Origin: Bacteroides stercorirosoris
GTDB lineage: Bacteria; Bacteroidota; Bacteroidia; Bacteroidales; Bacteroidaceae
DNA length: 64,000 nucleotides
NCBI RefSeq assembly: GCF_900142015.1
Contig: NZ_FQZN01000001.1
Coordinates: 310,001-374,000, forward strand
Direction: 5' to 3'
The stretch's first letter is position 1. Every line of letters begins with the position of its first letter. Below, piece by piece: positions 26,794-35,642 of the stretch. The notes beneath the pieces were generated by a model. That model was given only the letters and a program-made list of their open reading frames with translations. It did no database searches and had not been told where the DNA came from. The position numbers were made by a program, and so were the translations under genes.

Positions 26794-27318
26794 ATGAAGA
26801 AGTTAATACTTATTTTTATGGCTGTGGCAATGATATTGCCCAACTATTACAACTCATTAAATGCACAGAACATGGAAAAGAAATCTCCTGAACAAACCAG
26901 TGCATTTCCCACAGGTGACAAACTGCCGGAAATGTTTTCACAGTATTTCATAGGGCAAGCCTATCTGGCCCGGCTGACGCAGAACAAGGACCTGAACTGT
27001 CCTATCTCTAACGTAACTTTCGAACCGGGTTGCCGCAACAACTGGCACAGCCACACGGGCGGACAAATTCTGGTAGCCGTAGGCGGCAAAGGTTATTATC
27101 AGGCACGTGGTGAAGCTGCCCGCCTGCTGTTGCCGGGCGATGTCGTGGAAATCCCCGCCAACGTGGAGCACTGGCACGGTGCGGCTCCCGATAGTTGGTT
27201 CTCCCACCTTGCCATCGAATGTAACCCGCAAACCAACGAGAACACCTGGCTCGAACCGGTGGATGACAAACAGTATGCCGAGGCAACCGGTTGTCAGAAT
27301 GAGGTGGTACAGGAATGA
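26794..27318 (+). CDS. secreted cupin-domain protein
   Basis: The 174-residue protein has a signal peptide (MKKLILIFMAVAMILPNYYN..) and one cupin domain (about 65-145). The first cupin motif is WHSHTGGQILVAVGGKGYYQ and the second PGDVVEIPANVEHWHG, giving three or more histidines for a metal site. Such short cupins in Bacteroides are often annotated near carboxymuconolactone decarboxylase-type proteins, but their reaction is unknown. It has its own promoter and is convergent with the GH78 gene 79 bp further on, so it is probably not part of the sus operon. Confidence 0.8.
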   Translation: MKKLILIFMAVAMILPNYYNSLNAQNMEKKSPEQTSAFPTGDKLPEMFSQYFIGQAYLARLTQNKDLNCPISNVTFEPGCRNNWHSHTGGQILVAVGGKGYYQARGEAARLLLPGDVVEIPANVEHWHGAAPDSWFSHLAIECNPQTNENTWLEPVDDKQYAEATGCQNEVVQE

Positions 27319-27397
27319 GTTGGATTCAGTTGTACAAGCGAGAGGCTACACTCCTACAAGTGTCAGCCTCCGCAAGCGTCAATTGCCCGGATTACTT

Positions 27398-30300
27398 TCA
27401 CTTTTTAGCCACCCTCTTCTCCCGCACCTCAAACGAATACTTTCCGGATTGGAGTTTCAGCAACAACTTTCCATTCTCTTCACCTGCATACTCCATTCCC
27501 TTGCATTTTTTAGTGATAATCCTTCCATTCTCCCTGACATATCTTGCCGACGAAGCAGGCAGATAAAGCAGAGCTGTGGTATTGCCGGGAACGGTAAACT
27601 CATAATGAACCGCTCCATGCTCCACTTTCCAGCTACTTTCAATGCGCCCGTACATGGAATCATAATGCCCTTTTGCAAACCTCATCTGCCCCGTCGGGTC
27701 TATCTCCGGTTTAAGCAGGAAGTGCTTGAAGGCTGGATTGTTTTCATCCCGTTGTATGCCCAGAGAGTGACCGCACATCCAGGCACCCACCGCACCAAAG
27801 GAGTAGTGATTGAAAGAATTCATCCGGTTGTTTCCTCCGAAGCCGTCAGTATGGGTATAAGAGTTCAGACGCTCCCAAATGGTAGTGGCTCCCTGGTCTA
27901 CGGAGTAGAGCCATGAGGGATAGCTGGTCTGTTGCAACAGCTTATACGCCAGATCGGTGTACCCGTTATCAGACAGCGCCTTGCCTATCCATGCCGTGCC
28001 GATGAAACCGGTCATCAACGAGTAGGCAGGACATTGCTTCCCGCTATCGGTGGTATTCTCGCGGACAACGGTCTTCGCCAGGTTCGTCACCACCTTGCTC
28101 TTATTCTCCTTATCGATGATGTCAAAAGCCAGTGGCAATACGTAGGAAGTCTGTATATCTACAAATGTCCCTTTCTTCTCGGGTATGAAGGCTGAAAAGA
28201 TAGTTTTCCCTGTTCCCGGTTGTATATAGGTCTTATTGAAGAAATCCTTCCTCGCTGCATGAAGTTCCTTGTACCACTCCGCCTCAACGGTCTTGCCCAA
28301 GGCAGCGGCCATTTTGCTCATCAACTCCAGATCATAGATGAAGTAGGCTTCCCAAACGAGCGACTTGTCATTCTTTTCGTCTTCCAGCCCCAGCCAGTCG
28401 CATAAGTCTCCCCACGCTCTGTTTTGCACTATCAGGTTCGTTTTCGTCTCGATTGTGTTTTCAATAATGTAGGAGATATAGCGCTTCATGGCATCATAGT
28501 GTTCGGCGAGTAGAGCCTTGTCTCCGTATTGCTGATAACATTCCCAGGGCACCGTTATCCCCGCACTTCCCCACAACAGGCCGCCAAAGCCGATGCCGAG
28601 AGGCGCTATGTCCGGGAAACGTCCGTCCGCGTGCTGCGAATCGCGTGCCGAACGCAGATACCTCCTCAGAAACTGCGGCACATCCGCCAGATAGGTTGCC
28701 GTGCGCGAGAATACCGAGATATCCCCCATCCACCCCAAACGCTCGTTGCGCTGCGGGCAGTCGGTAGGAATAGAAACGAAGTTGCCGTATGAAGACCAGG
28801 TGATATTCTTCCACAGCTTATTCACCTTCGCATTAGAAGTTTCGTAGTGGGAGGCCAACTGATGGATGGAACTGAGCACCACCCCTTTTACGGATTCCAG
28901 CGGCAAAGGCCGGTCGATACCCGTTATCTCCAGGAGACGATAACCGTGGTAAGTGAAGCGGGGATGAATGGTTTCCCGCCCGCCCCGGGCGATATAAATG
29001 TCCTGTGCCATAGCCGCACGGATATTCTCAAGCATAATCATGCCGGTATTTCCCGCATATTCGGGCAAAGCGGGATATTTCACTTCGGCAAAGCGAAGGT
29101 TGATCTTCGTTCCGGGCTTCATGCCCGAAAGAGTGATTTTGGGCACACCTACCATGTTCTGTCCCATATCATACACAAACACGCCGGGGCGGACTTCTTC
29201 AACCGAAACAGCCGTCAGCTCGTCAATCTCCTTCACCGTCTGCCCGAACTGGCCGAGGAGTGCAAAGCCGGAGTAGTCGTTCACGCCGGGAGATCCTTCC
29301 CGGCAGATATTGCTTTCCAGCGCTACTTCCTTAGCGGGTTTCCAGCCCGATGCGTTATAGGCGGCCGTACTCCAACCTTCCACCTTCGATTCTTTCCGGG
29401 CGTCGTACACTTCGCCCTGGAAGAAACTGCCATAAGCCACAGGCCCGTTGTTGAAGTACTGCCAGGTGGAAGGGTCAGTGACTATCACCTTTTCCTGGCC
29501 GTCCGCATAAGTAATGACCAGCTTTGCCAACAACGACTGGCGGTCTCCGAAGAAGTTCCAGTAACCGCCCATGAAAGTAGAGCCACCACTCCACCAACCT
29601 TCCGCCAGCAAAGCGCCGAGGGCGTTCGTGCCGGAATGCAGATAGTCCGTCACATCGAACGTCTGATATAGATGAGTCTTATTGTACTGGGTGATTCCGG
29701 GATTGAAATAGTCGTCTCCCACCCGCTTGCCATTCAGATAGATTTCATAAATGCCGCGTGCGGTGACGTACAGACGCGCTTTGGCAACTGCCGCACCGGA
29801 AGAGGTAAAGACAGTCCGAAGCATCGGGGCGGAGTTCCCTTTCGGGGTGAACGTTTCAAAAGCAGCGGAGGCATCGCCAACCACTCGGTAATCCTTGTCC
29901 TTCACCGTTGCTATCACATGCGCAGGACTTCTGAGATTGGCAATCTCCACTTTTGAGAAGGAAGCTGCTTGTCCGGCGGGAACGGCAAAGCCGAGGTCTC
30001 CCACTACCGGGAAGGCGATGAAGTCGCCGCCTTGTCCCAGAGGATTCAGATTGACAGAGCCGATTTCAGACTTTGCGTTGTCAGCTCCTGCCTTTGCCTG
30101 ATTGCTCCCCGCCTGTGCATGGTTAATCTCTCCTTTCGCGCTATTGATATAGAATTTCGTAAAACCCAGTTCGGATGTAAGGCTTATCGTGTGCCGGGCA
30201 TATTGATTGTCTTTATTAATCAAGTGTTGCGGAACAGGGAAACTCTTGAAAGGAGTATCCTGTTTGTCGTCCGGATGATAGCCCACCCTGTAAACGTTCA

Positions 30301-30985
30301 GCAGGGCTTCTTTGCCCTCAGTCAGTGGGGCGATATCCAGTTCTATCTTGATATAAGATTCATTCGGGCGGTTTTCCAGATGATACAGGTTCTTGTTCTT
30401 ATCCATCAGGCGTTCGTCATTGGCACCGTAGATAAGAGCTGCACGGGTAGTTGCGGATGCCTCATCCAGTTGGAGGGAAAAGTTCAGCTTAAACACAGGA
30501 AGATAATGCGAATACAGCACCATGTCCTCATCTCCCCCGCCAATCCACTTGGCGCCGCTCCATCCCTGATAGGCGGAGTCGCTGCTCATCAGCCCGGTTT
30601 CAAACCAGGAACTTGCGGAGGTTTGCTCACCTTTCTGGTTCCAGACATTCACGCGCCAGGCATAACGGGTGGCAGGTTGCTGGGGTTCACCGCCGTATTC
30701 GACATTCAATGAAAGTTCACTTTTTATCCTGCCACTGTCCCACACCAGTTTCCCCTTCTCGGTGGCAACCAGAATCTGATAACCTGTCTGGAAGTACCCT
30801 CTTTCATGGTCCGCCACTTCCATCTGCCAGCTGAAACGGGGTTTCTCCACATCTATTCCCAACGGGGTTTCGGCATATTCCACTTTCAGCTTTCCGATGG
30901 AGACGGGGTTGGCGGCGGCATGCAGCAAAGTGAAGCCGGAAAAGCAGAAAAGAACAAGCAAGATAAAGGATTTGTAATTTCTCAT
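27398..30985 (-). CDS. secreted GH78 alpha-L-rhamnosidase
   Basis: The 1195-residue enzyme has a signal peptide (..FCFSGFTLLHA) and an N-terminal Ig-like domain (LKVEYAETPLGIDVEKPRFSWQ). A beta-rich region with a low-complexity insert follows (about 285-320, rich in A, K, N and G). Next come a CBM67-like rhamnosidase N domain (ARLYVTARGIYEIYLNGKRV) and the (alpha/alpha)6 catalytic domain. The GH78 catalytic motif TDCPQRNERLGWMGD supplies the conserved D, E and D, and GATTIWERLNSYTH supplies the late glutamate. It removes terminal alpha-L-rhamnose. Its promoter is at 31017, separate from the GH51 gene upstream, so it is likely a separate unit of the same regulon. It is longer than most GH78 because of the inserted region. 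Confidence 0.92.
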   Translation of the reverse strand: MRNYKSFILLVLFCFSGFTLLHAAANPVSIGKLKVEYAETPLGIDVEKPRFSWQMEVADHERGYFQTGYQILVATEKGKLVWDSGRIKSELSLNVEYGGEPQQPATRYAWRVNVWNQKGEQTSASSWFETGLMSSDSAYQGWSGAKWIGGGDEDMVLYSHYLPVFKLNFSLQLDEASATTRAALIYGANDERLMDKNKNLYHLENRPNESYIKIELDIAPLTEGKEALLNVYRVGYHPDDKQDTPFKSFPVPQHLINKDNQYARHTISLTSELGFTKFYINSAKGEINHAQAGSNQAKAGADNAKSEIGSVNLNPLGQGGDFIAFPVVGDLGFAVPAGQAASFSKVEIANLRSPAHVIATVKDKDYRVVGDASAAFETFTPKGNSAPMLRTVFTSSGAAVAKARLYVTARGIYEIYLNGKRVGDDYFNPGITQYNKTHLYQTFDVTDYLHSGTNALGALLAEGWWSGGSTFMGGYWNFFGDRQSLLAKLVITYADGQEKVIVTDPSTWQYFNNGPVAYGSFFQGEVYDARKESKVEGWSTAAYNASGWKPAKEVALESNICREGSPGVNDYSGFALLGQFGQTVKEIDELTAVSVEEVRPGVFVYDMGQNMVGVPKITLSGMKPGTKINLRFAEVKYPALPEYAGNTGMIMLENIRAAMAQDIYIARGGRETIHPRFTYHGYRLLEITGIDRPLPLESVKGVVLSSIHQLASHYETSNAKVNKLWKNITWSSYGNFVSIPTDCPQRNERLGWMGDISVFSRTATYLADVPQFLRRYLRSARDSQHADGRFPDIAPLGIGFGGLLWGSAGITVPWECYQQYGDKALLAEHYDAMKRYISYIIENTIETKTNLIVQNRAWGDLCDWLGLEDEKNDKSLVWEAYFIYDLELMSKMAAALGKTVEAEWYKELHAARKDFFNKTYIQPGTGKTIFSAFIPEKKGTFVDIQTSYVLPLAFDIIDKENKSKVVTNLAKTVVRENTTDSGKQCPAYSLMTGFIGTAWIGKALSDNGYTDLAYKLLQQTSYPSWLYSVDQGATTIWERLNSYTHTDGFGGNNRMNSFNHYSFGAVGAWMCGHSLGIQRDENNPAFKHFLLKPEIDPTGQMRFAKGHYDSMYGRIESSWKVEHGAVHYEFTVPGNTTALLYLPASSARYVRENGRIITKKCKGMEYAGEENGKLLLKLQSGKYSFEVREKRVAKK

Positions 30986-31016
30986 ATCAAACAGTGATTC
31001 ATAGGTTTATTGGTTA

Positions 31017-31024
31017 CAAAGATA
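31017..31024 (-). promoter_or_regulatory. -7 element of the GH78 gene
   Basis: The minus strand reads TATCTTTG (TAnnTTTG), 31 bp upstream of the ATG at 30985. No -33 TTTG was found, which fits an activated promoter. Confidence 0.5.
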
Positions 31025-31255
31025 GACTTTATCAGCAAAAATAAGGTTATCCCATTGATATAAATCAGTTGTAAAATGATTCATTGTGACACTTTGTATT
31101 TTCAGTCCTGCGAGAATCCATTCTTTAAGTACAGAGACACATGACGCCCGAAATACGCAAGTGAAATTCCATATCCCCTTATCAAGCAGTGCAATATAAA
31201 AATACATACAACTCTAATAATCCGAAACAACCGGCATTCTGCCGCTAAAGAACAA

Positions 31256-31387
31256 GCAATCTGCCCGAATAGTATATGCAATCTGTCCGATATAGACATG
31301 CAATCCGTCCGATATACATATGCAACCTGTCCGATATAGATGTGCAATCCGTCCGGAATAGATATGCAATCTGCAGGAAGTATATAT
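31256..31387. repeat. 22-bp periodic array B (six units)
   Basis: Six head-to-tail 22-bp units begin at 31256, 31278, 31300, 31322, 31344 and 31366. Each starts GCAA(T/C)C(T/C)G, most continue TCCGATATA, and each ends in an AT-rich tail such as GATAT. The TCCGATATA core is shared with arrays A and C. It lies between the GH51 gene (which ends at 31567) and the GH78 gene, in the intergenic 581 bp; the rest of that interval shows only the GH78 promoter and the hairpin at 31426. Confidence 0.85.
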
Positions 31388-31425
31388 CCAATGAATAAAG
31401 TCTGTATAAATAGGGGGAATAATGC

Positions 31426-31467
31426 AAATCTGCCGCATGTATATGCAATATAACGTGCGGCAGATTT
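31426..31467. terminator. 12-bp stem hairpin downstream of the GH51 gene
   Basis: AAATCTGCCGCA (31426-31437) pairs with 31456-31467 around an 18-nt loop that is itself repeat-like (TATATGCAATAT). On the minus strand it lies 100 bp after the GH51 stop, with no long T-run, so it is a weak terminator candidate. Confidence 0.5.
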
Positions 31468-31566
31468 CTATTTCAAGCTTTTCGCAAAGAGTATATGTAA
31501 GCGAATCGGTCATTTTGATGACTTTCTGTAAGAATAGCGTTTATATTCTTAAGTACTCAATCAAAA

Positions 31567-34086
31567 TCAATTCGCTTTCACCCTCAGAATAGTATAAGAG
31601 AAAGGCGGGAACGTATAATCGAAGCTCTTTCCAAAGCCTTTGAACTCGCTTTCCTGCGGGTAAATCTTCTTGGGCTCTTCAAAAGAGTTCTCGTCCATAT
31701 CGCTGGCGGCAGAGAGGGAGATGACTTTACCCGTTTTCTCCACCTGGCTCACACCGTCCAACTTCACTCTCAACGGATAGGCCTCAGCCTCAGCGTTCAC
31801 CACTTTCACAATCAGCTCGCCCGTAGCCTCATCATAGCCCGACGAGAAGAATTGAAGCGGAGTCGTTTCGGGCGCATATGCCACTATCAGCTTGCCATCC
31901 ATATAAAGCTCGCTCTTCTGCGGAGTAACCACAAGTTTCACGTCATACCACTTGTTGTTTTCAAGACTCTGGGACACTCTGTCGCCGACCACGCCCGTCG
32001 TCTGACCGTCTGAAACACCCTCCACAGCCGTAGACTGATTGTTCCATCCGGCAACGTTATAGACAAAGCCTTTCTTATCATCCTGCGACAAACCGAAATA
32101 AAGGAAGAAACCTTCGTGACCACCCACCTTGCGAACCTGACATTCCAACGTGTACCGGTTGCCGCTAAAGCCGTCCACAATATAGCGGGTAGGCGTTTCC
32201 AGGGAAGCCTGGCTCAACACACCGTTTTCCAGCATCCATGCTCCCTTTTTGTCCGCAACACTATTCAGATCCAGATTGACAGCCGTTCCGTCTTCCTCCG
32301 TCACCTTCACATCCTTGAATTCCACCTGTGTATTCCAGGAGCCGAATCCGAAACGTCCCGCCTCATATTCCAGCGGTTGAGGAGTGCCCATCGTGAGATT
32401 ACTCTTCACATTGTACGTCGGACGGTTTTCAGCCGCCATCTGCTGCACATAGTACGAACTGCGTCCCAGCACCTGGTCCGTATCCAGCCAGATGAGGTTG
32501 ACAGCCCAGGAACGGTCGTTGCGATTCTCCAGAAGCGGAGCATACGAGGCCATCTTCACCAGGTCGCCGTTGCGCTCCATACCGGAGATAAAGGCAGCTT
32601 CGGAAAGAGCCGCCCTCATGTTGCCACCGCCTACATCGGCGTTGCAGGCATATTCGCCCACATATGCATCGTATTTGCCACGCGGATGGCTGTCGAAAAT
32701 CGTCGTGTTCTGGAAGAAGAACTCAGGGTTGACGTACCAGTGCGGGTCAATCATATCCGTCTTGGCAATCTTGCCCGTTCCGCCCAGACCGTGATTGGAG
32801 ATGAGAATCAGTTCGGGATATTTCTCCTTAATCGCCTGATAGAAGATGTCGAAACGCTTGTCGTATTCGTCGCCCCAGTTCTCATTACCTATCTCCACAT
32901 ATTTCAGCGGGAAAGCCTGCGGATGTCCTTGTGCGGCACGTTTAGCCCCCCATTCGGTGGTGACGTCGCCAAGGGCATACTCTATGGCGTCCATACAGTC
33001 GTCCAGATAATAAGCTATCTTGCTTTCGGGCGAAGCGTCGCCCATACGGTACTGGCAACCCAGACCCACGTTGCAGACGAACATGGCATCGGCATTGATG
33101 TCTTCGCAGAACTGCAACATCTCATGATAACCGAAACCGTAGGAACAACGGTAGCCCCATGTGCTATACTCTCCCGAACGTGAAGCCGGGTCACCCAATG
33201 TTTTCTTCCACTCAAAGCGGTTCTCCAGCGAGATGCCTTCCACCACGCAGCCACCGGGCCAACGGACAAAGGCGGGATGCAGCCCGTTCAGCATTTCGGC
33301 CACGTCATTGCGCAGACCATTCGGACGGTCGCGGAAAGTCTTTTCGGGGAAGAGTGATACATAGTCCAGGCTGACCGTTCCCGTACCGTCGAATTCCAAC
33401 GCCAGTTTGCCTTTTGCGGCGGTTGCCGAGGGACGCAACGTCTGACGAACATCGTTCCAAGAGCCACTGCCATCCACCTCAACAGGAGCCAAAGCCAGCA
33501 CTTCGTCTGTATCGGACAGCAAGAGGGCGGTTATTTTACCTTTATAATCGGCCGAAGTACGAAGGATGGCACGCAGCAAATAGGAGTCGTCTTTCACCAG
33601 ATTCATTCCCCAATATCCACCGTTTACCAGACGGACAGGAGTAGAAGCGTCCTTGATGGTCACTTTCAGACTGTTCGGGGCGGACTGGAATTTCGGATTC
33701 TCTTTCGTCAGTTTCATTTCGGCAGACGAGTTTTCCCCGGTTTGCAGGGTCCATCCGGGCACCGGTTCGGTAGTCCAGCGGAAACTACCGTGTCTCACCT
33801 CACCCGTCAGGTGGTTGCAGACTTCCTTCGGATGAAGTATGTCTCCTTCGGCATAGTAACCTTCGGGCATCTCAAGTTCTTCAAAACTACGGTTCTTCAC
33901 CAGTTCGGCATACAAGCCGCCATCACCCGCATGATTGATTTCTTCGAAGAAGATGCCATACATGGACGGCGCAACTTCGGCGCCTTTCTCTTGTAAATTG
34001 ATTACAAGTTCTTCTTCCGGCACAATGCCACCGCACGAACTCATCAACAGTGCGGCTGCCGCAAAGCATAAAAGATTTTGCTTCAT
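31567..34086 (-). CDS. GH51 alpha-L-arabinofuranosidase lipoprotein
   Basis: The 839-residue protein has a lipobox (LMSSC) and an N-terminal beta strand leading into the GH51 barrel (SMYGIFFEEINHAGDGGLYA). An inserted CBM4-like module (about 105-260) follows, and the barrel then resumes (FVRWPGGCVVEG). The acid/base is about E402 in VEIGNENWGDEYDKR and the nucleophile about E478 in YVGEYACNAD. A LamG/DUF1080-like module (about 585-720, FSGNRYTLECQVRKVGGHEG) is embedded before the C-terminal beta domain. It should release terminal alpha-L-arabinofuranose. Two TAnnTTTG elements lie just upstream, so it is transcribed apart from the susCD operon. Confidence 0.92.
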   Translation of the reverse strand: MKQNLLCFAAAALLMSSCGGIVPEEELVINLQEKGAEVAPSMYGIFFEEINHAGDGGLYAELVKNRSFEELEMPEGYYAEGDILHPKEVCNHLTGEVRHGSFRWTTEPVPGWTLQTGENSSAEMKLTKENPKFQSAPNSLKVTIKDASTPVRLVNGGYWGMNLVKDDSYLLRAILRTSADYKGKITALLLSDTDEVLALAPVEVDGSGSWNDVRQTLRPSATAAKGKLALEFDGTGTVSLDYVSLFPEKTFRDRPNGLRNDVAEMLNGLHPAFVRWPGGCVVEGISLENRFEWKKTLGDPASRSGEYSTWGYRCSYGFGYHEMLQFCEDINADAMFVCNVGLGCQYRMGDASPESKIAYYLDDCMDAIEYALGDVTTEWGAKRAAQGHPQAFPLKYVEIGNENWGDEYDKRFDIFYQAIKEKYPELILISNHGLGGTGKIAKTDMIDPHWYVNPEFFFQNTTIFDSHPRGKYDAYVGEYACNADVGGGNMRAALSEAAFISGMERNGDLVKMASYAPLLENRNDRSWAVNLIWLDTDQVLGRSSYYVQQMAAENRPTYNVKSNLTMGTPQPLEYEAGRFGFGSWNTQVEFKDVKVTEEDGTAVNLDLNSVADKKGAWMLENGVLSQASLETPTRYIVDGFSGNRYTLECQVRKVGGHEGFFLYFGLSQDDKKGFVYNVAGWNNQSTAVEGVSDGQTTGVVGDRVSQSLENNKWYDVKLVVTPQKSELYMDGKLIVAYAPETTPLQFFSSGYDEATGELIVKVVNAEAEAYPLRVKLDGVSQVEKTGKVISLSAASDMDENSFEEPKKIYPQESEFKGFGKSFDYTFPPFSYTILRVKAN

Positions 34087-34125
34087 AAAGTCATTTGTTT
34101 GGTATTAGATACAACTGTTTAATCA

Positions 34126-34153
34126 CAAAGATAGGCGATGTCACGCAAAGGTA
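34126..34153 (-). promoter_or_regulatory. tandem -7 elements of the GH51 gene
   Basis: The minus strand has TATCTTTG (34126-34133) and TACCTTTG (34146-34153), both TAnnTTTG, 39 and 59 bp upstream of the ATG at 34086. Confidence 0.45.
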
Positions 34154-34207
34154 TGGGGCAGAATCTTGCCAAAAAATGCCGTTTTTAAGTCAAAAGCAAG
34201 AATCAAT

Positions 34208-34246
34208 AGAAAAAGGAGAGTGCAGCATTTCTGATACACTCTCCTT
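34208..34246 (-). terminator. terminator of the susCD operon
   Basis: AAGGAGAGTG (34213-34222) pairs with CACTCTCCTT (34237-34246). On the minus strand the stem is followed by TTTTTC, and it lies 24 bp past the stop of the DUF1735 gene. Confidence 0.8.
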
Positions 34247-34270
34247 CTGTCAGATTTCCAAGTCAGTCAG

Positions 34271-35617
34271 TTATTCCAGACCGTAAGCGTAAACCTCGGT
34301 CAAAGAGCAATAACCGTCTCTGAAACTTTCCGTCATCTTGATCTTGACGTAACGGCCCTTCGTCGGAGTAACGCCGAACGTCTGGGCTTCAAGTATCTGC
34401 TGCATGTTGAAGCTGCCCACCTTTGTCCAGTTCTCCTTATCGGAGCTGATATAGAATTCGCCTGCTCTCGTATCTCTGTTGCTGTCATGTTGCCGCTGCA
34501 TCAGGGCAAGCTGGGTGAAAGTATATTCTTTCTTGGTGTCGATAATCAGCTCGTAAGGGAGAGGAATCCTGTTACCGGTCTGCCAGGTAGAGTGCCAGAA
34601 AGTGCCCAGATTATCATCCAATACACATCCTGCCACACCGTTGCCGGCACCTTCGCCCGTCAGTTCCTCCGTATCGGCTTCGGCTGTCCAGCCCGTGCGG
34701 TCCAGCTTATTTCCCATGATGCGGATAGCCAGCGGATACACAGCTCTCGCCTCAGATATCTCAAACTGGGAAACTTCCGCAACCTTGACAGGCAACATAT
34801 AGTCACCCGGCGTCAGTTGGCTGCCGTTCACCGATACTTCCAGTTCAAGAGTAGTGGTTCCGGAAGGCAATACCGCTGTTTCCGGCACGGTATAAGAGCC
34901 TTCGGGCAAAGTCTTATAATTCGTTCCGTTGTCCCGGTTATATTCCTGAACATAGTCGTTATCCACCACCAATTTGGCCGTCAGATCCCACAAGTTGTCC
35001 GTATCGAGGCCGAACTTCACCTTCTGCGTGATGGTGGAGACAGAACCGTATTGGTACTGCTGCACTACGAGCGTCGGATCGGTGAATCCTACGGCAGGCG
35101 TAATCACCGCTTTCAGTTGCAGAAACAATTCATTCTTTTCGGCATTGATGGAGTCCGTTTCGCTGGTGACCTTCAGAGGCAACACCCAGACAGCATCCGG
35201 ATTACTCTCTATAGCCGCTTTCACAACTTGGGGTTTCAAGGAGATAGTGACCAGCTTATAGCGGTCGGCGGATGAGAAGTCGACACTGCTCGCAGCCAGC
35301 GAATAGGCATCGGCACCTATCAGTTGGTAGTTCACCGCTTCCGGTTCGCTATATTTCGCATCAAGCTCGGCCTGCGTCAGTACGAGGATGTTTGCGGCGG
35401 CTGTCAGACTGGGATCGCTTCCCGACTTGATAACCGAAAGTGTATACAAGTTGTCAGCATCCGTATCATACAGCGTCACTTCCTGCTTGCCGCTGTTGTT
35501 CACGTACAATATTTTATGGTACTCTTCAGGGACCAGTTGGTCTATATCATATTTTGATTCGCTGCAGGCGGCCAGCAATACCAAGCCTCCTGTCAACAAG
35601 ATTGTTCTTATCTTCAT
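34271..35617 (-). CDS. DUF1735 / F5-8 type C surface lipoprotein
   Basis: The 448-residue lipoprotein (lipobox LAAC, then SESKYD) has two DUF1735-like beta domains (about 30-150 and 175-285; e.g. ILYVNNSGKQEVTLYDTDAD). A C-terminal discoidin/F5-8C (CBM32-like) domain (about 310-448) carries FWHSTWQ, PYELIIDTKKEYTFTQLALM and VKIKMTESFRDGYCSLTEVY. Proteins of this kind sit third in many Bacteroides sus operons and bind glycan at the surface (a SusE-like role). It follows susD by 25 bp and is followed by a terminator. Confidence 0.88.
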   Translation of the reverse strand: MKIRTILLTGGLVLLAACSESKYDIDQLVPEEYHKILYVNNSGKQEVTLYDTDADNLYTLSVIKSGSDPSLTAAANILVLTQAELDAKYSEPEAVNYQLIGADAYSLAASSVDFSSADRYKLVTISLKPQVVKAAIESNPDAVWVLPLKVTSETDSINAEKNELFLQLKAVITPAVGFTDPTLVVQQYQYGSVSTITQKVKFGLDTDNLWDLTAKLVVDNDYVQEYNRDNGTNYKTLPEGSYTVPETAVLPSGTTTLELEVSVNGSQLTPGDYMLPVKVAEVSQFEISEARAVYPLAIRIMGNKLDRTGWTAEADTEELTGEGAGNGVAGCVLDDNLGTFWHSTWQTGNRIPLPYELIIDTKKEYTFTQLALMQRQHDSNRDTRAGEFYISSDKENWTKVGSFNMQQILEAQTFGVTPTKGRYVKIKMTESFRDGYCSLTEVYAYGLE

Positions 35618-35642
35618 AACGTGTTGTTTTTTTAGAGATTGA

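Noticed and set aside
31256..31387. CRISPR array
   Set aside because: Units are contiguous 22-bp repeats without unique spacers, unit sequence varies, and no cas gene is present.
31214..31513. Small repeat-rich open frames (isoleucine/tyrosine-rich peptides) across array B
   Set aside because: The frames stay open because 22-bp repeats of AT-rich words happen to lack stops in some frames; no start site or domain supports translation.
31530..31550. Short hairpin after the GH51 stop as terminator
   Set aside because: The stem is only 7 bp and AT-rich, with no T-run on the minus strand; the hairpin at 31426 is stronger.
32116..33183. Plus-strand open frame of 355 codons over the GH51 gene
   Set aside because: The opposite strand encodes conserved GH51 catalytic motifs; the antisense product has no domain or signal.
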